A program made the translations under genes and the position numbers. DNA of 64,000 nucleotides from Nonomuraea sediminis (GTDB lineage: Bacteria > Actinomycetota > Actinomycetes > Streptosporangiales > Streptosporangiaceae): positions 372,001-436,000 of the forward strand of contig NZ_JAHDTI010000001.1 in assembly GCF_018531495.1 (NCBI RefSeq), read 5' to 3'. The notes below the pieces were generated by a model. It did no database searches. It saw only the letters and a list, made by a program, of their open reading frames with translations, and was not told the origin of the DNA. Positions 58,490 through 64,000 of this stretch are shown here, one piece after another (the first letter of the stretch is position 1; each line of letters begins with the position of its first letter).

Positions 58490-59403
58490 GTGATCGCTTC
58501 CAGGACATCAACCGTCCTGCTCCTCGCCGCGACGGTCACCGCCTGCGGCCGGGCAGCTCGCCATGGTGGTCTCCCGCAACTTCGACCCCGGCCAGTCGCT
58601 GGTCGCCTATGCGGTCGCGGTGTTCGCGGGGGCGCAGCACACCGAGGGCGCGCTCATCGGGGGCGCGCTCGGCGTGGCGGTCGCCGAGGTGCTGCGCCGC
58701 CTCGGCATCCCTCAGCAGTGGGCCAACGTCGTCTTCGCCGTGGGCGCCATCCAGGCCCTCACCCAGGGCTCCGGCATGAGCGACGCCGAGCGGGTCGCCG
58801 AGCTGGACGAGATCCTGCGCCTGGTGCACCTGGCCGGGCTGCAGGCGGGCGTGCACGTGGTCGGCAGCCGGGGCGTCGACGCCGTGGTCGAGGCGCTGAC
58901 CGCCACCGCCCGCGACCATCCCAGGTCCGACGCCAGGCACTACGTGATCCACGGCCAGTTCGCCTCCGCGCAGGCGCTGGCCAGGCTGGGCGAGCTCGGC
59001 TACGGCATCAACCTGCAGCCGGTGCTGCAGCGCGTGGAGGCGGGCACCACCCGCGCCCTGTTCGGCGCCGAAGCCGCCGAGCACGAGTGGCCGGCCCGCT
59101 CCGCGGCTGGCGGCGAGGGTGCGTACGGCCTGCAGTTCCGACGCCCCGGTCACCAGCCCCGACTGGCGTCCCGGGGTGGCCGCGCTGCTGGCGCGGACCG
59201 GCGAGGGCGTCACGCTGGAGGAAGCGCTGCACACCTACACCACGGCGGGAGCCTGGCAGGACTTCGCCGAGACGTGGAAGGGCACGATCACGCCGGGCAG
59301 GGCCGCCGACCTGTTCGTCAGCGCGGCCACGGCTCCCGAGGAGCTCACGGACGCGCCCGTCGAGCTGACCGTGTTCGACGGCCGCGTGGTACACGCGGAG
59401 TGA
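58490..59403 (+). pseudogene. Composite remnant: lipoprotein N-terminus, ABC permease C-terminus, amidohydrolase C-terminal part
   Basis: Three broken pieces in two frame changes. (1) From the GTG at 58490: IASRTSTVLLLAATVTACG, a lipoprotein signal, stops making sense after about 25 codons. (2) From about 58554, another frame: QLAMVVSRNFDPGQSLVAYA to NVVFAVGAIQALTQGSGMSD, the end of a membrane permease. (3) Without a gap, AERVAELDEILRLVHLAGLQAG onward resembles a YtcJ-like amidohydrolase (HVVGSRGVDAVVEAL, HYVIHGQFASAQAL). Near 59100 the frame shifts again and continues (SSDAPVTSPDWRPGVAALL, then VELTVFDGRVVHAE) to a normal amidohydrolase end at 59403. Best read as the scar of a deletion that removed most of a transporter-amidohydrolase operon. 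Confidence 0.75.
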
Positions 59404-59415
59404 ACCGTTCGGTCC

Positions 59416-59426
59416 CATACGATATG
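59416..59426. promoter_or_regulatory. Palindrome at the start of the marR gene
   Basis: CATACGATATG, arms CATA/TATG around CGA, overlapping the ATG at 59424 and suited to autorepression. Related sequences: CATCGTATG at 58425 and CATATCGTA at 62511. Confidence 0.55.
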
Positions 59427-59933
59427 TCCGTGACCGGACACCACACGCTCCAGCAGACCGAGGAGGCCGTCGGCCGGCGGCTCGGCGGGCTGAACATCGA
59501 CTTCGAGGCCATGTGGGCGGTCTCGCACATCTACCGGGCCTCCTCGGCGATCCGCAACCACCTGGAGCAGACGGTGCTGCGCGACACCGGGCTGACCTGG
59601 ACCGGGTTCGTGGTGATGTGGGTGGTGTGGGTCTGGGGGGAGAGCGAGACCAGGCACGTGGCCGCCGAGGCGGGCATCTCCAAGGGCACGCTGACCGGCG
59701 TGGTGAAGACCCTGGAGTCCTACCGCTACCTGCGCCGCTCCCCGCACCCGACCGACAGGCGGCGGGTCATGCTGTCGCTCACCGCGACCGGTGAGCGGCT
59801 GATGCGCGACCTGTTCCCCGACTTCAACCGGCAGGAGGCCTTCGTGGTCAAGGAGCTCGACGGCGAGCAGCGCCGCGAGCTGGCCGTCTCGCTGCGCCGC
59901 ATCCTGGAGCACCTGGAGAGCGTCGACCGATGA
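59424..59933 (+). CDS. MarR-family transcriptional regulator
   Basis: 169 residues from the ATG at 59424. Winged HTH: RHVAAEAGISKGTLTGVVKTLESYRYLRRSPHPTDRRRVML covers the recognition helix and wing, the last part being the MarR D-R-R wing. An N-terminal dimerisation helix contains FEAMWAVSHIYRASSAIRNHLEQ. Sits between two catabolic transcription units; convergent with the P450 gene, whose stop is one base away. The repeated promoter elements at 58.4, 59.4 and 62.5 kb make it the likely local repressor responding to an aromatic or amine substrate. Confidence 0.9.
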   Translation: MSVTGHHTLQQTEEAVGRRLGGLNIDFEAMWAVSHIYRASSAIRNHLEQTVLRDTGLTWTGFVVMWVVWVWGESETRHVAAEAGISKGTLTGVVKTLESYRYLRRSPHPTDRRRVMLSLTATGERLMRDLFPDFNRQEAFVVKELDGEQRRELAVSLRRILEHLESVDR

Positions 59934-59934
59934 G

Positions 59935-61161
59935 CTAGCCGGCGGGTGTCCTGCACGGGAGCTCTTTGATGCCGTTGACAAAGTTCGAGCGGACCCGGCT
60001 GACCTCGCCGGACAGCTCGATCCCCGGCACCCGCGGCAGCAGTTCCTCGAACAGGACCCGCAGCTCCAGCTTGGCCAGGGAGGCGCCGAGGCAGTAGTGC
60101 GGCCCGCCCTTGCCGAAGGCCAGGTGGTCGTTGCGCGGGCGCGTCACGTCGAACCGATAGGGGTCGGGGAAGACGCGCTCGTCCCTGTTGCCCGAGGCGA
60201 ACCACATGACCACCTTGTCGCCACGCCTGATGGTCCTGCCGTGCATGGCGACGTCGCGGGTGGCGGTGCGGCGGAAGTGGTAGACGGGCGAGGCCCAGCG
60301 TAGGAACTCCTCCACCGCCGTCGGCATCAGTGACGGGTCCCTTCGCAGGAGGTCGGCCTGGTCGGGGTGGTCGATGAGGGCCAGCATGGCGTGCGATACG
60401 GCGTGCCTGGTCGTCTCGTTGCCCGCCACGACCAGGAGTAGGAAGTAGTTGTCGAAGTCGCGCTCCGCCAGCGGGATCCCGTCGAGCGGGGTCTGGTTGA
60501 CCAGCTTGCTGACCAGGTCGGTGCCGTCGCCGCCGCGCCGCTGCTTCGCCAGCCGCCTGCCGTACTCGAAGACCTCGAGCGAGGCGGGGCTGCGGAAGGG
60601 CAGATCCCGGAATATCTCCGACTCGGCGAGCCGCGAGGGGTCGGTGTTCTCGATGATCTGGTTGCCCCAGTCGATCAGTTGCTGGGTGTCGGGGGCGTCG
60701 AGCATCCGGGCCAGCACGTTGATCGGGAAGTCGGCCGCGACCTCGCGCACGAAGTCGAATTTGTCCTTATTTTTCAGCTTATCGACGGTGAGGGCGGCCA
60801 GGCCGCGGAGGAAGATCTCGTAACCGGCCACGGCCTTGGGGGTGAAGTCGCGCTGCAGCAGGCGGCGCAGCGCGAGGTGGCGCCGGCCGTCAGTCTCCAG
60901 CATCGAGCGCCGGATCTCCGCCTGCCGCGCGTCCACCTCCTCCAGGTTCGTGAACTGCTCCGAGGTGAACGTCTCCGGGTCGCTCGCCACGGCCACGATG
61001 TCGGCGTGCCGGGTGACCGACCAGAAGCCGCTGCCGTGATCGCCCTCGTCCTGCCAGTGCAGCGGGTGCTCGGCGCGCAGCGCGTCGAAGGTCCGCCACG
61101 GCGTGACGCCGTCCAGGAAGTTCGCGGGGTCGGACAGGTCACAGATGGTAGGCGTACTCAC
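59935..61161 (-). CDS. Cytochrome P450
   Basis: 408 residues from the GTG at 61161, overlapping the end of the upstream ligase gene by 23 bases. I-helix LLLVVAGNETTRHAV (A-G-N-E-T-T), ExxR in AVEEFLRWASPV style (the ExxR itself is just before it) and the heme loop FGKGGPHYCLG with Cys ligand. Length and helix I place it near CYP142/CYP125-like or other class I soluble bacterial P450s, needing a ferredoxin not encoded here. It would hydroxylate the substrate of this cluster. Second gene of the unit that starts with the glutamine-synthetase-like ligase. Confidence 0.93.
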   Translation of the reverse strand: MSTPTICDLSDPANFLDGVTPWRTFDALRAEHPLHWQDEGDHGSGFWSVTRHADIVAVASDPETFTSEQFTNLEEVDARQAEIRRSMLETDGRRHLALRRLLQRDFTPKAVAGYEIFLRGLAALTVDKLKNKDKFDFVREVAADFPINVLARMLDAPDTQQLIDWGNQIIENTDPSRLAESEIFRDLPFRSPASLEVFEYGRRLAKQRRGGDGTDLVSKLVNQTPLDGIPLAERDFDNYFLLLVVAGNETTRHAVSHAMLALIDHPDQADLLRRDPSLMPTAVEEFLRWASPVYHFRRTATRDVAMHGRTIRRGDKVVMWFASGNRDERVFPDPYRFDVTRPRNDHLAFGKGGPHYCLGASLAKLELRVLFEELLPRVPGIELSGEVSRVRSNFVNGIKELPCRTPAG

Positions 61162-62452
61162 GGAACTCCCAATCGGTGACGTACCTGGAGAAGCGCTGCA
61201 CCTCATCCCGCTTGTAGGCCACGAACGCCGCGGTGAACTCCTTGCCCAGCACCTCGGTCAGCTCGGTGTCGGCCTCGAAGGCGTCGAGCGCGGCGGGCAG
61301 CGACATCGGCAGCACCGCCGCCCTGGCCGGGTCGTAGCCATAGCCGTCGAGAGGCTCCGGCGGCTCGTTCTTGTCCCTGATGCCCAGGTAGACGGCCGCG
61401 AGCAGGCCCGCGATGCCGAGGTAGGGATTGGCCGAGGCGTCGCCGAGCCGTACCTCGAGCCGGGTCGCCTCTCCTCGCTCGGGCGGGATGCGCAGCATCG
61501 CGCTGCGGTTGTCCAGCCCCCAGTCGTTCAGCCAGGGGGCAAGGCTGTCGGGGCCGAACCGCTTGTAGGAGTTGATCGTGGGGTTGAGCAGCGCAGCCAG
61601 CGCGGGCGCGTGCGCGATCACCCCGCCGATGGCGTGCATGGCCTGCTCCGACAGCTGGTACGGCGCGGCCGCGTCGGCGAACGCGTTGGCCCCGTCGGAG
61701 CCGGCGCACGACAGGTGGACGTGGAAACCGGAGCCGCCCTCGTCGTTGAAGGGCCTGGCCATGAACGTGGCGTTCAGCCCGTCGGCCCTGGCCAGCTCCT
61801 TGACGGCGGTCTTGAGCCGGAACGCGCGGTCGGCGGCGTCCAGCGGCTCGCCGTGGCGCAGGTTGATCTCGAACTGGCCGGGGCTGAACTCGTGGTTGCC
61901 CATCGTGACGCCGAGCCATTTCAGCGCCCGCATGGTCCGCAGCAGGTGCCCGGACCTGTCACCCTTGTTGCCGACGATGTAGGCGTTGCCCGGCCCGCCG
62001 TCGTAACGGGTGCCGTCGGGCTCCAGCAGGAAGTACTCCAGCTCGGGCCCGACCACCCCGGCCAGCCCCAGCTCGGCCAGCCGGGCGATGGCGGCCTTGA
62101 GCACGGCCCTGGGCTCCTCCAGGAACGGCCGCCCGTCGGGCAGGTAGGCCTCGCCCAGGCAGTGCGCGACACCCGGCTCCCACGGAAGCACCTTCACGGT
62201 GGCCAGGTCCGGTTTTATCGTGATGTCCGGAAGCCCGCGGTCGAGGCCGCCGGGCACCGGGACCACGTCCGCCTGGGGTGAGGTGTAGTAGGCCGCCTGG
62301 CAGAACGACAGCCCGTGCTCGGCCACCTCGGGAAGGGAGTCGAGCAGCACGTCCTTGCCGCGTTCGACGCCGATGAGGTCGGGGTAGCAGATCCTCACGA
62401 CGTCCACACCCGCCTGCCGCAGGCGCTCGACCGTGTCCGCGCTCACCGGCAT
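61139..62452 (-). CDS. Glutamine-synthetase-family ligase (gamma-glutamyl-amine type)
   Basis: 437 residues. GS fold with the ATP/metal motifs present: GPELEYFLLEPDGT, NHEFSPGQFEINLRHGEPL, GSGFHVHLSCAG, NPTINSYKR and LRIPPERGEATRLEVRLGD. It lacks the adenylylation loop of GlnA type I and is shorter than GlnA (about 470). In catabolic clusters such proteins join glutamate to an amine (aniline, isopropylamine, polyamines) as the first degradation step. Next to a P450, MarR, ADC-like and ALDH genes, an amine substrate is plausible (inference). First gene of its unit; divergent from the ADC-like gene. Confidence 0.9.
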   Translation of the reverse strand: MPVSADTVERLRQAGVDVVRICYPDLIGVERGKDVLLDSLPEVAEHGLSFCQAAYYTSPQADVVPVPGGLDRGLPDITIKPDLATVKVLPWEPGVAHCLGEAYLPDGRPFLEEPRAVLKAAIARLAELGLAGVVGPELEYFLLEPDGTRYDGGPGNAYIVGNKGDRSGHLLRTMRALKWLGVTMGNHEFSPGQFEINLRHGEPLDAADRAFRLKTAVKELARADGLNATFMARPFNDEGGSGFHVHLSCAGSDGANAFADAAAPYQLSEQAMHAIGGVIAHAPALAALLNPTINSYKRFGPDSLAPWLNDWGLDNRSAMLRIPPERGEATRLEVRLGDASANPYLGIAGLLAAVYLGIRDKNEPPEPLDGYGYDPARAAVLPMSLPAALDAFEADTELTEVLGKEFTAAFVAYKRDEVQRFSRYVTDWEFREYAYHL

Positions 62453-62523
62453 CTCCTCTCATTTGGCCACAAACATTACGCAGGCATATAGCCGCGGACA
62501 ACCCCCTCCGCATATCGTAAGGA

Positions 62524-62532
62524 TCCAAACGA
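62524..62532. promoter_or_regulatory. TCCAAACGA element in the ligase/ADC divergent promoter
   Basis: TCCAAACGA lies 13 bases before the GTG of the ADC-like gene, preceded by CATATCGTA at 62511-62519. The same two elements occur together at 58415-58433. Confidence 0.55.
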
Positions 62533-62544
62533 ATTGGAGAGGTT

Positions 62545-63351
62545 GTGCACGGTTTCTTCACCCCGAAGTCGGCGACGGGCCGCGCGTCGCTGATCCCCCC
62601 GCCACCGTGGCATTACTCGGGCGACCTGCTCACCGTCGAGTACAGGACCGATCCCGCCAGGGTCGCCGAGCTGCTGCCGCCGCCACTCGGTTTGGCCCCT
62701 GACGATCCCGGCGCGGTCGCGATCATCTGGGCCGACTGGCAGTCCTGCTCCGACTCGCGCGAGGAGCTCCTGGACCCGGTGCGGGCGCAGTACAAGGAGT
62801 GCTTCGTCGTGGTCCGCTGCTCCTACCGGGACCGCGTGTACTCCAGGTGCGTCTACATCTGGGTGGACAAGGACTTCGCGCTGGTGCGCGGCCTGCACCA
62901 GGGCTATCCGAAGAAGCTCGGCTCGATCCACCTGACCCGCCCGCACCCCTACGGCCAGGCCGCGCCCCGCCTGGCCGCGGGCGGCGCGCTGGGCGCCACG
63001 CTGGCCGCCGCCGACCGGCGCCTGGCCCAGGCGGTCGTACGGCTGAGCGGCCCGAGCCCGCACAACGGGTTCGTCAACGCCCACCCGATGGCCCACCACC
63101 GCTGGCTGCCGTCGATCGTCACCGGCGGGGGGCTGGCGCTGGACGAGCTGATCTCCAGCGGCGCGGAGTCGTTCGAGGGCGGGCAGGCCTGGACGGGCGA
63201 GGCCACGCTCGAGCTGTTCGAGGCGCCCACGGAGGAGCTGGCGGCGCTGGCCGTCGAGGAGGTCATCGGCGGCTACTACCGGCAGGTCGGCGTGACGTGG
63301 AACGGCGGCGCGCTGCTCGAGTCGGGCACCAGCGGAGCGGAGGGATCATGA
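62545..63351 (+). CDS. Acetoacetate decarboxylase-like protein
   Basis: 268 residues from the GTG at 62545 with GGAGAGG upstream. ADC fold: PPPPWHYSGDLLTVEYRTDP at the start, LLPPPLGL, and GYPKKLGSI where the first Lys corresponds to the Schiff-base Lys of ADC. Many family members are not decarboxylases but aldolases or dehydratases on 2-oxo acids, so the exact reaction is open. Overlaps the next ALDH gene by ATGA and is divergent from the ligase gene. Confidence 0.85.
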   Translation: MHGFFTPKSATGRASLIPPPPWHYSGDLLTVEYRTDPARVAELLPPPLGLAPDDPGAVAIIWADWQSCSDSREELLDPVRAQYKECFVVVRCSYRDRVYSRCVYIWVDKDFALVRGLHQGYPKKLGSIHLTRPHPYGQAAPRLAAGGALGATLAAADRRLAQAVVRLSGPSPHNGFVNAHPMAHHRWLPSIVTGGGLALDELISSGAESFEGGQAWTGEATLELFEAPTEELAALAVEEVIGGYYRQVGVTWNGGALLESGTSGAEGS

Positions 63352-64000
63352 ACGTCGACCACTGGATAGGCGGCGAGCGCGTGCCCTCCGCCGAACGCTT
63401 CGAGGACCACTCCCCCATCGACGGCAGCGTGCTCGCCCACGTGGCCAGGGGCGGCCAGGACGAGGCGGCGCTGGCGGTCAGGGCCGCGGCCGGGGCGTTC
63501 CCCGCCTGGGCGCGGACCTCGCGCGATGAACGGGCCCGGCTGCTGCACGCCATCTCCGACGGGGTCGAGCGCCGCACCGAGGAACTGGCCATGGTGGAGA
63601 CCACCGACAACGGCGCGCTGCTGCGCTCGCACCTGCGCGGCGTCATGCCGAGGGTGGCGCACAACTTCCGCTTCTTCGCCGACTGGCTGCTCGGGCTGGG
63701 CCGCGACGACTTCGACACCCGGGGGCACGCCAACCACGTCAGCTGGGATCCGGCCGGCGTCGCCGTACTGGTCACTCCGTGGAACGCGCCGCTGATGCTG
63801 GCGACGTGGAAGATCGCGCCGGCCCTGGCGGCGGGGAACACGGTCGTGCTCAAGCCCGCCGAGTGGAGCCCGCTGACCGCCTCGCTGCTGGCGGACATCA
63901 CGGCCGAGGCGGGACTGCCGGACGGGGTCTTCAACGTCGTCCAGGGCTACGGCGCCGAGGTCGGCCCGCCGCTGACCGGGCATCCGGAGGTGCGCAGGAT
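63348..64000 (+). CDS. Aldehyde dehydrogenase, 3'-truncated by window edge
   Basis: Starts at the ATG at 63348 (overlap ATGA with the ADC-like gene) and is open to the last base; about 217 residues are in view. It opens NVDHWIGGERVPSAERFEDHSP and has HNFRFFADWLLG and VLVTPWNAPLMLATWKIAP, almost the same landmarks as the HpaE-like protein at 53080. The catalytic Glu and Cys lie beyond the window. Probably oxidises an aldehyde formed from the ADC-like protein's product. Confidence 0.88.
   Translation, partial: MNVDHWIGGERVPSAERFEDHSPIDGSVLAHVARGGQDEAALAVRAAAGAFPAWARTSRDERARLLHAISDGVERRTEELAMVETTDNGALLRSHLRGVMPRVAHNFRFFADWLLGLGRDDFDTRGHANHVSWDPAGVAVLVTPWNAPLMLATWKIAPALAAGNTVVLKPAEWSPLTASLLADITAEAGLPDGVFNVVQGYGAEVGPPLTGHPEVRR

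Noticed and set aside
58563..59933. A single 456-residue plus-strand protein covering the permease remnant through the MarR gene
   Set aside because: The frame only happens to stay open: it joins a permease end, part of an amidohydrolase, out-of-frame sequence and then the MarR protein. The MarR gene has its own ATG at 59424 and its normal length.

Overview
The window is very GC-rich DNA with a strong third-position G/C bias, GTG and TTG starts, and many ATGA/GTGA start-stop overlaps. It carries FadR/FCD, PaaX, BTAD-NB-ARC and cyclase regulators, a Box-type benzoyl-CoA pathway and F420/flavin LLM oxidoreductases. This points to a filamentous actinomycete of the Streptosporangiaceae/Nonomuraea type; the assignment is inferred from style, not from a marker gene. 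There is no rRNA operon, CRISPR array or intact transposon. The window opens inside a polysaccharide lyase gene and closes inside an aldehyde dehydrogenase gene.

0-5 kb: secreted polysaccharide breakdown (a PL8-type lyase convergent with a GH18 chitinase) and an SDR dehydrogenase. 5-8.7 kb: a compact minus-strand operon resembling the maturation part of a methylamine dehydrogenase (mau) locus. It has a MauE-like membrane protein, two membrane-anchored thioredoxin-fold proteins, two further membrane proteins, a Tat-like exported protein and, last, a 110-residue exported peptide with 15 cysteines in its mature part. That peptide matches the central part of the MADH light chain but ends before the region of the second TTQ tryptophan. 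No dehydrogenase heavy chain or MauG is present. This is the best candidate here for an undescribed system.

8.7-18.1 kb: one tightly overlapping operon for uptake and breakdown of a peptide- or amide-like compound (family 5 binding protein, two permeases, two ATPases, M20 amidohydrolase, P1/NylC-type Ntn hydrolase, aldehyde dehydrogenase). It is divergent from a FadR-type GntR regulator. A perfect 15-bp palindrome lies in the divergent promoter and again before the SDR gene at 4957, which defines a small regulon.

18-32.9 kb: mixed chromosomal genes: a class III adenylate cyclase with its regulatory domain, an LLM oxidoreductase, an HTH protein coupled to a glycosyltransferase-like protein, a GNAT, an acyl-CoA ligase, benzoate-CoA ligase divergent from a PaaX regulator, a DinB protein, a serine beta-lactamase-like hydrolase and an AfsR-like BTAD/NB-ARC regulator. 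32.9-33.8 kb: a minus-strand array of eight recognisable tRNAs plus one tRNA-like element with several structural oddities, of the kind known from actinobacterial plasmids, phages and integrative elements. 34.2-37.2 kb: boxC-boxB, which with the benzoate-CoA ligase gives most of the aerobic benzoyl-CoA epoxidation route. 37.2-42.7 kb: repeats, a MazG-like/NUDIX fusion, a LysR/MFS pair and a caspase-fold-like protein.

42.7-57.5 kb: an aromatic meta-cleavage cluster of homoprotocatechuate type (HpaD-like dioxygenase, HpaE-like dehydrogenase, FAH-RraA fusion, DapA-family aldolase/lyase, MoaF-like protein, GMC oxidoreductase, branched-chain-type ABC transporter, GntR regulator). It contains one decayed aldehyde dehydrogenase gene and an SDR gene with a minisatellite-encoded insert. 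57.5-64 kb: a second catabolic cluster around a MarR regulator (LLM oxidoreductase, P450, glutamine-synthetase-like ligase, acetoacetate-decarboxylase-like protein, aldehyde dehydrogenase). It includes a composite pseudogene made from three gene remnants and a recurring promoter motif.
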